Source: Chlorokybus atmophyticus
Taxonomy: Eukaryota; Streptophyta; Chlorokybophyceae; Chlorokybales; Chlorokybaceae
Assembly (NCBI GenBank): GCA_009103225.1
Contig: RHPI01002069.1
Coordinates: 267,248 to 331,247 of the forward strand
Reading direction: 5' to 3'
DNA: 64,000 nt
Part shown: piece after piece, positions 24,225 to 36,965 of the stretch
Layout: the number at the start of each line of letters is the position of its first letter
Numbering within the stretch: position 1 is the first letter of the stretch
The notes under the pieces: generated by a model
Databases searched by the model: none
What the model saw: the letters and a program-made list of their open reading frames with translations, nothing else
Told to the model about the DNA's origin: nothing
Position numbers and translations under genes: made by a program

Positions 24225-26631
24225 ATGAGCTTCAATCGCTTTGCCACTGACTTGCGGCAAAAAGCCAGAAAGCTGGTTTGGCAGAATAAGCGTCGCCATC
24301 AGGTATACCACCTTACTTGACGTGGAGTGTTTTGCATGCATCAACAGGAGCAGCACTTGCTTTGCTGTGCAATACGTCTTACCCCCCTGTGTCGCCTTGC
24401 ACTGCAATACAAGCACATGCAGCGCATTTGCTGCTCGCTGACCCGCTGTCATGGCAGGAAAGTGGCTTTGATCTGGATCTTACGTACATCACTGAGAACA
24501 TCATTGCAATGGGCTATCCAGCTAGCCGATCTGGCCTTTTCAGCAGATTTGAGGTAGTTGCTGGGAGTTTGTTGTGTGCACGGCTTTTTACACAGGTGTT
24601 GCCGTTTGTAGCATGACTTACAGTTGCCATGTACAGGGCCTGTACCATAACGATATGAGTCATGTGCTGCAGTTCTTGGAAACACACCACAAGGTATGCC
24701 ATGCCGTGCGAAGGCGTACGATCTGGCTGGCTGCATTGTTGGTTAAGCTTCTGTTGTGGTATGTTGGTGCATGAAATAATTGCTAAGGTTGGTTTCAATT
24801 CTCAGGATTGTTTCAAGGTATACAACTTGTGTTCTGAGCGCGCTTATGACGCGGACAGCTTTGATGGATTGGTGAGTACTGGAGGACATGTTATTGTACA
24901 GGGATGGGATCTGTGCATGCTGATTGCAGTTGGCCCATACTGCTGCACTGACTTTGCGGTGTTCAAGTCCAGCCATACTTTTTGTCCAGACGCAGTATTG
25001 GTCGCATGATGCCAGCAGCAACACCACTTGCACAGCATTTCCCATGCAGCCTGTTGCCAGCCATCAACCAACCTGTGTGTTCTGCAGGTAGCAGCATTCC
25101 CTGTTGAGGATAACCAGTGCGCCCCATTGCAACTGTTAGTGGCATTTTGCGAGAGTGCCAAAGCATGGCTGAGGCGCGGCATGAACAACGTTGTCATTGT
25201 ACACTGTGGAAGCGGCGTGCATCGTACTGGGCTTGCGATTTGCTGCCTTCTTTTGTACTTGCGGGTGAGAAGACCGTAAGTACAAGACATATTGGCAGTT
25301 GCGAATGAGGTCAACCACTGTCTGCGATCTGGACATGTCCTAAGTTTGTACAGTGTTGGTTGCACGTCTGTATGTTCGCACTTAGCTTTGTTCCAAGCAG
25401 CCTCTGCCCTCTGCTCTCTTGTTTGCTGCTTTCCACAACAACAAGCTTGTTTCCATGGCAAGCAGCAAGCAGTCGGTAGCAGGACACAAGTGACATGTTA
25501 TCTGCGCCTGGCAGTTTGCGAACACTGCAGACGCTGCAGTTGCACACTTCAGCAGAAAGCGTGTTGCGGATGGGAAGGGCGTGACATTGCCCAGCCATCG
25601 GCGATACATAGCATACTTTGAGGAGTGGCTGAAAGGTCCGCGACCATCTCCGCCACCGACTCAACTGAAGCTGCGTCACGTGCGGTTGCGTGATGGTCCG
25701 CCATGGCTCCGCCCCATTGTGACCGTTTCATCGCACGCGGGCACCCTCTGGCATGCCAAGAACACTTCCATTGTTCCTGGCTTTGCGTCATCTCTTTGGC
25801 GTCAAGGTGCCACAGAGAAAGTGTCTAGCCCTACAGCGAAAGGTGGCATGCGGGACCTAAAGGTGTACGAGCTCGTGCCACGCATCACTGCAATCTTGGC
25901 AGGAGATTTCAAAGTCACCTTTCAAGATGAGTTTGGGGAGTTCTCGTGTTGGTTGAACACAGGCCATGTGTCACACAGCGTGATGCTGAAGGGCGGGGAA
26001 CTGGACTTCTTTGGTCGTAGGCTACAAGCCGGCCGTGAGTTTGCCATTGAACTTGTTTTCAAGGACGCAACTACACCCGATAGCACACGCGCAAGTCAAG
26101 ATGAGAATGCTTTGCAAGGTACAATCCCATCTTGTCATCACCTTGAGTAAATCACGTCCGTGGATCAGCAGCACTCATCTCATCTCAAACATCATGTGAA
26201 TGCCGATAGTGGCATGATAGCAGCAGGCAAGCTGCCCTTTGACAATTTTGTGCACAGATCGCCCGCGTCAGGCACAATCTGCTGTGGAAACCTCTGCCCA
26301 AGGTTCTCCGCGCACAAGTGTTGCTCCTGTAGCAACCAAAGCAGCAGGGTCCGCGAGTGGTACGCAGTCTGAGGAAGATGCAATCTTTTCAGATGACAAT
26401 GAAACACCACGTGCTTCAACGGAACAAGAAAAGCAGGGCACGCTCAGCAACGAGACTGCAGAAGGTATCTCTGAGACTGCAGCCACGAGCCCGCTTCCAA
26501 TGTCGGACGTGCAGAGTGAACCAGTGAAGGCAACCGCGCAGCCCCCTGATACTCAACCGTCAGCAGCCAATGGACAGTTTGCTGGCGCAGATCCTGGCGT
26601 GTTTGCTCTGGACTCCGACGAAGACGATTAA
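24225..26631 (+). CDS. PTEN: PTEN-type phosphatase with C2 domain, variant P-loop
   Basis: PTEN family members remove the 3-phosphate of PIP3 at membranes. The seven exons are 24225–24302, 24458–24553, 24637–24693, 24806–24871, 25088–25264, 25560–26118 and 26258–26631, giving 468 residues with every phase consistent. The start is MSFNRFATDLRQKARKLVWQ (basic N-terminal helix). It is followed by LDLTYITENIIAMGYPA, then LYHNDMSHVLQFLETHH, and KVYNLCSERAYD. The WPD-type loop keeps its aspartate (VAAFPVEDNQ). The catalytic loop is HCGSGVHRTG: it keeps the C-x5-R nucleophile/arginine pair but lacks both lysines of the usual HCKAGKGRTG. The C2 domain runs from KLRHVRLRD to REFAIELVFK (about residues 200–330). 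A 140-residue Ser/Thr/Glu-rich tail ends DSDEDD, a possible CK2-type acidic site. The convergent neighbour is the 5-phosphatase. Function as a PIP3 phosphatase is inferred and less certain because of the loop change. Confidence 0.88.
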
Positions 26632-29006
26632 GCAATGGGTAGGCTGAGTATATGTGTGTGCGCGCATGGCATGTCAGTGCAGAGGTTTGTTTAGTGCAAG
26701 CATGTTGCACTCGCTTGTGGTGATGTAGCCAGTCGGTGTACTTGGCATGTTGCAGCTGCCACCATGAGTCTAATCCGTGGCCAAGCTTGGTCTTCCATGG
26801 CCCTATGTATGTAGTTGCCCGGCCAAGGTGCATGCATGCTGACATGCGGTCCTTCCCTGGCGCAGACTCACACTGGACAGTTGCATGTCATTGTGTGGTA
26901 TTGTGTAAAGAAGTAAGCATCCACATGGGGGTCTTGCAGATACGCGGGCTTCTATATAGCAAATAGCTGCACTGTTATTTGTCAAACATGACAGCATGTG
27001 CGCTATCAACCAGGCTGCGCATCATGTCAAGGGTCAAGCATTATTTGTACCATGGCCACCATCGACCTGCTGTACATGTGTACATGTAGTAGTGGTTTCT
27101 CTGGTGACAAGTGCACCTGTTGGCAATAGAGATGTGTTGGTAATTGGGTAGTGGGGTCTATACAGGCTCCCCGGCACTGGTGCACAAGGGATGGCATGCT
27201 ATAGAGGGCGCATGCATGGTGTGGAGCGCAATGCACACAACACGGCATTGCATGCTCTGTACACAGACAGTTGCAACCAGTCTCACCAGCTGTGCTCGTC
27301 GGTGGTGCAGAGCCGGCGCCTTGCTCTGCCGCCCTGATTGATGTTTGGCGTTGGCAGCATTTTCGCGCGCAAGTGGGCGTCAACTCTGATGGAGCAGGTG
27401 TTATCCACGTCGCGGCAGCCACTGCCTGTGCGTTTGTGATGTGCTGTGTGCCGTGGGAGTGTAGAGTGATTGACAGTGTGGGGACTAAAGTGTACAAAAG
27501 ATGGAGTGCTGATAAGACCGCATGCAAGGGGTCATAAGCATGAGACATGCATGTAGTCATGCACACGCCGCAAGTAAACAGTCAGCAGCAGTCACAGTGC
27601 TATTTCACCACCGGGCTAGGTACTTCTAACGCACTCAACTACCACTACTTGGCTACCCCGCTAGTCATGCATGCATGCATGTATGTTCCATTATCACCTG
27701 CGGCACGGTTGTGGTTAGTGGTCAGCCTTGCAGCGTCCACGACAACAGCAGACTCAACGAACTCCCCCCTCTCTCCGCCTTGCCGCCGCCAGCTCACTTA
27801 ACGCTCTACCATCACTCAACAGCCGCTTAGTCCTTAGGGTTTCACATGCATACGTCAGCATGACATCACACTAGCCAGCAGTCGCTGTGTACGCCAATCC
27901 CGATCACACGGGCAGGTGGATCTGCTCCCCGTGTACTTGACCACGTCCCTTGCTTGGTCTTGTGTTCCTTGTGAGGGAGTCACCGATGCATGCCATGATT
28001 ACATGGCTCTGTGTCTGTTGGTAGCCAGCATGGGGCGCACTACAAATCCGCGTACATTGGTACATAGTAGGTTTCTCAGCTACGTAGCAGCAGTAACATG
28101 TAATAGGGTATAATAGAGGGGCCACAAGCAAACAAGCAGACACACAACAACCAAAGCAATAGACCACCACAAGGCACATACAACTAGCTAGCTATGTGGC
28201 TGGACCTAGGTGCATGCAAGGCAGGCAGTGAGGCAGGCAGTAGGCAGGCAGTAGCAGCTATGATGGCCCTGCCAAACTACCTGCACTGTAATGTAATGAA
28301 ATGCAACCCACTATTATTTGGGGTTGGTGACCATCAGATAGAAATGCACAGATGCAGCATTGACCATAGCCATGGACGATGTGCATGTTATTGCTATAAG
28401 CGTGTGCACAAAAGTTGCAAAGGGCAATTCCACATGCAAATCTGCTTGAACATGCAGTCTCACATGTGCGTGTCAACTGCATTGTGCACGGCTGTTTCAA
28501 TGAGAGAGGGCCATTCTACACAAGCATGCCGAGTGTACAAGGTATGTGTGCTATTAAGCACACGCATGATATGCACACAATCACTCCAGCATTACATGAA
28601 CACTAGTATACATCTCACCGCTGTCACCACCGGGCTAATCTACTGCACTTAACTACCAGCTACCAGCCTTCCCCATTAGACATGCATGTACATAGTGTGG
28701 TAGGATAGCCAGGTGGTGGAATATATGTGAGGGTGAGTGTGGACTGCTTGCTGTGCCAATGCATACGTGTGATGAATGACACTATGCATGGGCAGTGACG
28801 CAGCGCATTATACAGAGAATGCGCAACACGTATGTGTGTACATGCACACGTTTATCATTACCTGCCCACACGGGCTGCTGTGTCAAGAGCCTCTAATTTT
28901 TTTACTCTCACAACCACGCACAGTTGACACAGTTGACATGTCCCGCTTTGGCTATAAGAGACAGTAAACCCTCAAGACTGTTAAGATGGTGTGGTCGCCA
29001 TGCGCG
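26632..29006. other. Intergenic between convergent PTEN and 5-phosphatase; repeats
   Basis: 2.4 kb with no supported gene. It contains CATGCATG-rich tracts, dispersed repeat copies at about 27606–27690 and 28625–28719, and a lone telo-box at 27834–27842 not linked to any start I can find. Confidence 0.6.
28625..28719. repeat. Short MITE-like copy with imperfect terminal inverted repeats
   Basis: CACCACCGGGCTA at 28625–28637 is matched by TAGCCAGGTGGTG at 28707–28719 (one mismatch in 13). The internal TACC/CATGCATG sequence resembles the copy at 27606–27690. Related starts occur at 7067 (+) and 49093–49102 (-). Confidence 0.5.
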
Positions 29007-32000
29007 TTACCCTGTCAATATGGTTTTCCAATTGATGCTTAGCAACTGCGCGTGGGTCAGTGTTGTAGGGCAACATGATGGGGGGGGTGCCGATAAGTTT
29101 ATTGAGAGCGCCGGTGCTTTTAGACGTGGGAAGGTGATAGGTTCTGGAAGCCCGCCTGAAGTAAACCAACACATCAGGGCACATGTAATGCTGCATGTTA
29201 CATCATTGCAAGCGCGTCCTTGCGCACAGATACCAGGACAAGAAAGTACGGCAACGGCCCATGCATGAGCAGAACACAACAGCAGTACTCTGCGACCATT
29301 CCAGACTGTACCCTCATGATAAAGGCTGGCACAGCGCGACCTGTTGTACCTGACTCTCCGCTCGCGTTTCAGCTGAATGTCACCACACAGTTGACCAGCG
29401 CGGGCCCCTTTGGAGGTCAGATCCACTTCAAAATGGTAGGTTGGTTCACCAGCCAGATGGGACTCCACAAGGTCACGCAAAGGCAGCATGCCGCGTCCGC
29501 AGCAATCATCGTTCCTCGCAATATCATAATCCATGACCCTTATCAAGATGATGTCATACTGAAGCACATCCAGCTCTTGCGTCACCAACGCAAGCTTTGG
29601 AAGCGTCTGCCAAGCAGCTATGTTACTGATTGCAATTGGATATGCACACAACATGAAACATGCTGTGGAGCAGTAACTGACCAAGTACTTGCCTTGGGAT
29701 CCCAGACAGGGTTTAGACACTTGTAGATTGTGGGCGTTTGCTCTGGTATGACCAGCGCAGGACCTTGAAACACTGTGTAAGGATCTGAGGTTCCTTCAAC
29801 GTCTTTGGCAAGCAAGCTGTAGCCCGAAAGCGACATGAACACTATGTGCCAGCACTCCTCATCAATGGCCGGCTCTTTCGTGTCTCGGGGAGGGTCGACA
29901 ATGGGAACCTCAAACGTGGCGCAGACAGGTTTATGGTCGCTTGTGACAACGAGTGGAGCTGCTCGGTATAGCAGCTGCTTGACTGGTAAGCTGGATACAG
30001 ACTTCCACAAGATACGATCACACCATGCTGGCAGTCGTGAAGTCAGGTATCTGCAGCCGTGAGGGAAGTCATCCACCACCTCGTTGCGGTGCACCTGTAG
30101 GCGCATGACAGCGCAGTTGAAGCGCAATGACTACGCAGTCTTGAGGAGTTTGCAGCTCGAGACAACTTGCAAAAACAGCTTTCATGTTTGCGGCCATGCT
30201 GCTTACCAGAAGGCAGCACACACTGTGCAATCACAACAGACATGCCTCAAAATGCAAGGTTTTTAGCCCTTTATGATGCAGTTGCCGCAGTTCTGACCTT
30301 GAAAGTTGGTGCAAAGGTGATGTCGCCTTCCTTGAATCCAGAAAACACTTTTTTCAACTTGATGTCTCTGTGGAGCTCGTCATGAGCGAGCAATCCGCTA
30401 AAGCTTCCTTGGTTTATTTGCTCCAGAACCCTGTTGAATTCCTCAGTATTTGGACTTTTAGCACTAGTCTTGCTTTCAAACGATTGTGCAGCCGGCAAGT
30501 CCAGGCGATAATTCAGATCGCCCATCCAAAACACATGGTGAAACTGAGTGAGCAGGTCCATGTCCTTCTGCCCAATGCTGATCTCACCAACAATCTCTGC
30601 CATGCAACCACATACCATGAGCCACCACCAAGGCTGCAGCACACTACCAGTCCAGGAGCATGCCAAGTCGCAAGGCTCAATGGAAGCAGTTGAGCAGTAC
30701 AAGTGGAGTCTGCATTTTGCAGCTGCATTCCCACAGTCTGTTTCACCTCGAAAGTTGCTGTTGCGCATGGCGCATTGTCCAGCATGTGCTGCAAAATGCG
30801 AGTTAACAAAACAGAGCCAGGTGTCTCCAACCTGCAAACATATGAATCAAAACGGACATGGGACATAAGGTGGACTGAAGGTGTGCGAATGTGCATGCGT
30901 GGTGTGTACCTTGAACGCGACTGCCACGCCTCCTTTATTCGAGTACACATGGCCCACACCTGTCGCCTCAGTGCCGCACGTCAACCCACATATCCTGCCC
31001 TGCAGATGAACAACCTTACAGCATACTGCAACACCACTCACCACACATCAACTCCTCATCACCCTGCTTTTGCATGGCCCGCACAACTACCATACCTCGG
31101 CATCGTCACGGACAAAAGCCAATAATCGCATCTGGCCAAGTGACTGCGATGTCAGCAACCGATAGCGTGGTCCTAGGTGCTGCTTAAAGTGCTGTTGCCA
31201 ATCTTCATCACAACTCGAGTATGGTGAGCGTGCTGAGTACTGACACTCTTGTGCACCGACAACCACAATATGGTTTGATTCGTCCTGAGGGATCCAGCTA
31301 GAAAGGTCTGCAGGCTGTGCACAGAGTCCATTACTGCATGCTTCGACGCCAGACTACTCGGCAATTGGTCAGCCACTTGCAGTAGACCAGGGCGAACGGC
31401 ATTGCACGCTATAACAATCATTCTATACTTGTGCACATCACTCGCTTGAACAACAACAAAAGACATTGCATCATGCCGACAGGTGTTGTGTTCGATCTGT
31501 GCTTGAAGTGGGAAACAATTGACAATCACACGCATGGCACAAGCAGTGCAAAAGAGCACTGCCTGCAAACAATGCAACGTACTGGAGGGGCGTTGCCAAC
31601 GTTCCACGTGCCAATAAACACTTTAACATTGTGCTCGATGTCTACGCGCAACAGCGCAACCTCAATCTGGACCTGTCATATGCACCGAGCACAGAGTCAG
31701 AGCGCATAAAGCCAAAGCGTAGCAAACAGAGCAAATTATACCTCTCCTGCACGTTCCTTCTTGCCGGACTTGTTATACAGAGGGTACCATGCTGGTTCTA
31801 GGGCATGAGCTCCTGCAGTCCATGTAATTTATGCAGGAACGTCAAAACTTGTCTCAGTTGTGAGACGCAATGTGCAAGCTGTAAAGGTCAATTGCTGCGG
31901 CAATGACTGCACACACCGCTTCGCACAGCAAAACACATTTGCCTGCAATAAGAAACACACCTTGTAGCAATCGCCGCACCGGTATTGACTCACAGCGCCC

Positions 32001-32890
32001 TAAAAATACTTTACGTATACGAATGTGTTTGCTGTACACCCTTAGCCCAACATCCACTGCCTGCTGCAAGGTCCAATCAGAATCAACACACTGCCAATAA
32101 CACACTTATCAAGTTCGCACCTCGGATGGAGTAACTGGAAACTCAAACGCTTCATGCCACACTGGAGAACTGGTGCCCCATTTCTGCAATGAGCTGCAAA
32201 CATCAATTAATGCTGTAGGCATGTTGTACGGCATGCATGCAACCAACTGACTCATGCATGCATGCGGCATAGCCATGTACCGTGCTGGTGGTCTGGTTGT
32301 CTGAGCCAATAAGCACTTTTACTTGGGGAGCAACTTCGCCAACACTAAGCTTATACTTCAACCCTCTGGCTTGTAACACATTGATGCGCAACCGCCAACT
32401 GCCACGTTTGCTTGCGGCAGGAGAGGCTGAAAATGATGATGATGGAGTGGAGCCCTGAAATAAAGTCGTGAACAGTTGTTAGTCGTGCACATGCATGTGA
32501 CATTGGTGCGGTCACAGTGATAGTAGTAGATGTGAACACAGTGCAAGCTTACACGACACAACAATTGTCAGTGAGATTGCACAAGTAACAACGCTGCCAA
32601 AGGCACACAAAGGCCATGGAGATTGCGCAGTGGCTAACTACCATGCAACCTTGCAAACAGATGCTGCGAGCACGCAACTACAACGGACTTCTGAGATTAA
32701 TGTACAAACATGCAATCGAGCACAACCGTCAGGCAACGGGCATTAAGTCAGTGGCAAGATTCAGTGCTACAACTTGCTTCCAACCAGCATCAACCCGCAC
32801 GCTGCTTGACCTGGCAACCGACTGTACCAAACTAGCTGCTACCTGTCCGCTTCCCAGCGAATGCTCCTCCGACGCTGAAGCACCGACCAT
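29007..32890 (-). CDS. Inositol polyphosphate 5-phosphatase with N- and C-terminal C2 domains
   Basis: It removes the 5-phosphate of PI(4,5)P2 or PIP3 at membranes. The proposed first exon is 32890–32843 (MVGASASEEHSLGSGQ); its donor joins in phase to GSTPSSS at 32456. An N-terminal C2 domain follows (LRINVLQARGLKYK, then WGTSSPVWHEAFEFPV, then VYSKHIRIRKVFLGRC, about 32410–31950). The catalytic domain shows the expected order: VFIGTWNVGNAPP (about 31630), VVVGAQECQYS, GHVYSNKGGVAVAFK, FVNSHFAAHAG, HHVFWMGDLNYRLDL (about 30545–30500), LPAWCDRILWKS and TSDHKPVCATFEV (about 29900). A second C2 follows (SGYSLLAKDVEGTSDPY, NPVWD, LRDLVESH, about 29850–29320). The coding end is uncertain: the frame stays open to 29007, but a last intron may cut it nearer 29300. 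All catalytic motifs are present, so activity is likely. Confidence 0.88.
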
Positions 32891-34415
32891 CACACCGCAA
32901 CAGCGGCACTCACAGCGGCTAACGCTCCATCAATGCTAGCTGCTGTCCAACCGGGACCACCTGCTGCAGCTGCACCGCTTCAAAACCAGCTTCTTAGCTT
33001 CAACCCGCGAGCCTCGTTCCTCCAAGCAGGTTACCAAGAACAAACCTGTCTCTTCAGTCCTTTGGCTACTGCATATCAGCTTTTAGAAAGCCACCACGCC
33101 ACCAAGACTGCTCCCGTCGACCAGCAGCAGGTTGCAATGAGAGATTGCTGTGCATGACGGGCCTCTGTCTCTTCCCCAAACTCGTCTCCTCCCTGCTCGT
33201 TTTCGTCCGCCACGACCACCGCCACCACAACAGCCGGAGCAAGCAGCGTAGCTTCCACGTGTCAAGCAGCTGCTTGCCTGCATGTTGCTTGCTTTCGCGA
33301 CTTGCCTTTTTCAAGTGCAGCGTTGCAGCACCGACGCGGTGCACCAACGCTGGTGCCTGAATTCCCTTCTGGTCTGCTGTAGCTCGGCACGGCAGCAGCG
33401 TCAGAGGTGCCGTTGTTGCTGCAGCAGACAGAGCGTTTTCGTTACGTCGCCTCAGCTCGGCTGTCACGTACTCTCACTGCTCACTCCCCACATAACCCAC
33501 AGGACCGGACTGATTCACTAATACATTGATTCATTAGTTCATAGCTCCCGATGCAGCGCGCTGGTTGGATTCGTCACTGACTCACTCGCCCTGTCGCCTA
33601 CCGAGTTTACGCCAGTAGCCAAAACCCTAACCCGACCGGCTCATGCGTTAATAAGGCCTCCTGGTTACCTGGTTCGTTCGCAATAAGATTCCCCAGCGTA
33701 CCCCAGCGCTACCGTCTGTACTAGCATATGACGTGCGTTATGTGGGTAGCTTCAAAGCTCACGTCACGTCGCCATTTTTATCTGAGGCACTGTTATGGTG
33801 CTTGCAGGCTGGCTGGTGGTTGACGGCAAGACGGAGGGAGTCAGCGGCAGGAGGGTTGTCGTCGTTGGCGGTGGTGGCGCCGGGTGAGGCCTTGGTCAAC
33901 TGGTCGTTGACAGCGTTGCCGATTGCTGCTCTGTGAAGGCTGCTCATCTGCCCGTGCCGGTATGATGATGGCATGCTGGTGGTGGTGTGCATGGTGACGT
34001 CGCTTGTGCAGAAAAGGACGTGTGGGTGCAGCGTTGCCTTGTAACTTTGCCCGCGAGCTTGCAGCGATTTGTTCTTGGCAAGACTGTCAAGCTGTGGCCA
34101 GTGTTGTACACAGACAAATGTGACTTGACCTTGTCTGCAGCTTGGCTTCCGCACGTAGGTTGCGCATCAGCGTAGGAGGGCTAGGCTACTATTCTTGTGT
34201 GCCATGTTGCGGCAGAGGAAGTGTGGTCCACAGTTGCATTGTGCAGCAGCAATAGCTGTATGCCTTTCCCAGTCTTTGTTGTTTTTGCTAGCTGCAGCAT
34301 CCCTATTAATGACAATGCCATCGCTGTGCAAAGTGGTTCTTGTCAACATTGCTTTATCGTAGCATCGCCTATACACTCACATACTTCGGCACAACATCTC
34401 TACACTGCAGGCAAC
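32891..34415. other. Divergent promoter region 5-phosphatase / DJ-1 fusion gene
   Basis: 1.5 kb without a recognised protein. It holds a telo-box plus extra CCC at 33622–33633. A TACACTGCAG just before the start at 34416 may be the acceptor of an intron in the 5' untranslated region. Confidence 0.5.
33622..33630 (+). promoter_or_regulatory. Telo-box
   Basis: AAACCCTAA, extended to AAACCCTAACCC. It lies between the divergent 5-phosphatase and DJ-1 fusion genes, so it could serve either. A single short motif; functional role inferred. Confidence 0.35.
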
Positions 34416-36965
34416 ATGGCATCCACAGCGGTCGCAGCAAAGACGCTCACAGTGGCTGGTCAGGCTGTCACCAGCCAGCAGTCAGCAGCAGTCAGCCGCT
34501 CAGCGCCCTCCCAGGCATCCCGCAGTGATGTGCGCCAGGCATTGTCTGCGCGTGCGATGGGCGCTTCGAAGTCACAATTCTCTGGAAGCTGGCTGCAGAC
34601 CAAGAGCCGCCCTGCAAAGGCACAGTGGGCCGCCACCCACATTGTCTCCGCTGCTGTCGAGGCTTATCCCCAGGGTGAGGTCGACAAGGCGCTCGAGTAC
34701 TTGGAGAGGATGAGAACATTCCCCAAGTAAGTTATATGAGTTTCACAGGCGACCATTGCATGCATGTGTGGCACTGGAGTTACCCTTGTTGACATGCATA
34801 TCAGTGGTGTTACGACGCGCATTGCCTGATTGTCTTTCCTGTGGTCTGCGCAGCAACTATTACTCGCCCATTACACTGAATCTTGGAAGGGTGTTCTCGA
34901 ATACAAACAAGTCCATCCCTGCCAGCCTGGGCAGCAAGGACTTCAGTGTCGACTTCTCTACCCTCTCGGTAAGTTCTCGGTAAGAGATGTTTTTGCTGTC
35001 CTGTAAATTGAATGTTTTCACTTGCTTGCTTGAACATATATAGGCATGCAGCTTCTTAGTGTCACAGGGCGATACCATCATTAAGCAGTATGACAAAAAG
35101 TATCTTTCATGGGATCTTGCACTCATGATGCCATGTTCGTGACAGACGGAGAAGGCCCCACCACTGATCATTGAGGATGCGCTTCGCATTGAGGGCATCC
35201 GCATCTACAGGAAAACCCAGCGCGATGTGTCTTTGCCTCAGATCCGCCAGTCATATGGCAACCCCAACCTTGTTGAGCAGGTAAGTAGTCTGTTGCAATT
35301 CCCCACCAAGAGATTGAAAAATTGCTTGCTTACTAGCATTGCTTTGCTTACATCCTACACGTTATCAGTTGTGTCGCAAAGCTGATTGTGGCATGCACTT
35401 GCAGGAAAACAAGATCTGGTGGCTGACACATTGCCAGGCGCTCCGGGACGGTGACAAGGCAAACAAGGTGCTTGTGATCGATGGCATTGAGGAGGAGTAC
35501 AGCGGTTTGACGGTAGGTGCACATCACATTGCATTTAACCGAAAGTGTTTGTAAACATTATCAGGCAGGGCACTAAGCTAGTGTGCAGAACATGGGCTTG
35601 CATTGCTTGACATTGGCTCTTATCGCCTTGCTGGCAGGTGCTCTTCAACGAATACCGTGACGAGCTAATGTACTTCACCAAGGACTCTTTGTATGACACT
35701 GCTGAAGGCGGACAGATCTCCGCCACCCCAGATGCTGAGGGTCTGAAGGGCTACTGGTAAGCCAACCGCATGTATGTATCCATCCTATCCACTGTCCATG
35801 ACTGGTTGTGATGTATCATCCATGTCTCAAGTCCACCAGCTGGTCATGAAGGAACTCTGTAGTGCCTGCAAGCAATGGTCTATTGTTCCCAAGGCACAGT
35901 GCAAGTGTTGCACTGCTAATGCATGCTTCTGTGCGATTAGGTTTGGGCGCCAGAAGGGAAACACTTACGAGTCCAGCTGGTGGGCTATGCTTGCCAACCC
36001 CCGTGTCAGGATGACATGGCCACGTGTTACCTTCAGCGGCGAGGATGTGTCCTTTGACTGGGTAAGTGCCTAGTTGTTGCAGAGAGTCGACTTATGAAGG
36101 TGTATGGTCTTACCATCCGCTTCAACAGGTTTGCTTCGACATCAACACCAATGAGATGACGGCGTATGGTGATGTGGTCTGGATCCGTACTGGTGACCGC
36201 GGCGCGTGCTACAAGAAGTACGAGCACCTGTACTTCCTTCGTGACGTGTACAAGACCTTCTTCGACAACTACTTCAAGGATGGAGCCTCAAGTGGCAGCA
36301 GCAAGGGAGCCTTCGTTCCGGACAACAAGGGCATTGTAAAAGCTGTCGGCGAGCGCAAGGGCAAAATTGCCTGCCTCATTGAAGAGCACTTCGACCCCTT
36401 TGAGTTCCGCTCTTACAACGAGTACTACCCCAAGAACGGCTATGACATGGAGTACCTGACATACCTGTGGGGTGCCGACAGCGTGCGCTACACGTCCAAC
36501 CCAACAGACGGTAAGATTGAGGAGGACGTGACGGTGACCAAGTGCGTGACCAAGGTGAAGCCCAAGGACTACGCTGGCATCCTGGTCATCGGCGCGTACG
36601 CCATGGACCGCCTGCGCTACCAGAGCAAGGTGTGGAAGGGCAAGAAGAACGATGCGCCCGGTGTGGAGTTTGTCCGCCAGACCATGCGCGACAATGTGCC
36701 CATTGGCAACATCTGCCACTCTATCTGGATCTTCTGCGCCGCGCCTGAGCTGCTCAAGGGCAAGAAGGTCACTTGCGCGCACAACCTCGTGTGTGATGTT
36801 GAGGGTGCTGGCGCGGAGATTGTTTACGAGGGTGAGGGCACGGCCGAGCTCGTCATTGACGGCAATCTCATCTGCGGTAAGCATCCCGGCATGGTCGAGG
36901 ACTTCAACGTCGCCTTCATTGGTGAGGTGGAGAAGGCGCATGTGCGCACCCCTGTCACTGTCTAA
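34416..36965 (+). CDS. DJ-1/PfpI-domain protein with a long unassigned N-terminal region
   Basis: The seven exons are 34416–34726, 34854–34968, 35146–35280, 35405–35512, 35638–35756, 35941–36061 and 36129–36965, giving 581 residues with consistent phases. Residues 1–60 are rich in Ala, Ser, Arg and Gln, like a plastid transit peptide. Residues about 75–320 are tryptophan- and tyrosine-rich and not assigned by me. They include YYSPITLNLGRVF, IWWLTHCQALRDG, ESSWWAMLANPRVRMTWP, then FDINTNEMTAYGDVVWIRTG; the last part has the look of an NTF2/SnoaL-like sheet, which is only a guess. The C-terminal 220 residues are DJ-1/PfpI: KIACLIEEHFDPFEF, GILVIGAYAMDRLRY, then the nucleophile elbow GNICHSIWIFCAAPELL and KKVTCAHNLVCDVEGAGAEI. 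Codons are strongly biased (AAG, AAC, GAC, CTG), unlike the neighbours, which suggests high expression. Substrate and reaction (deglycase, protease-like or amidotransferase-like) cannot be told from sequence. Confidence 0.85.

Noticed and set aside
27027..27566. 179-codon frame (-)
   Set aside because: Composition is like the surrounding CATG-rich spacer; no motif.
33066..33467. 133-codon frame (-) above the 5-phosphatase
   Set aside because: No domain, and the proposed first exon at 32890 already gives a phase-correct start.
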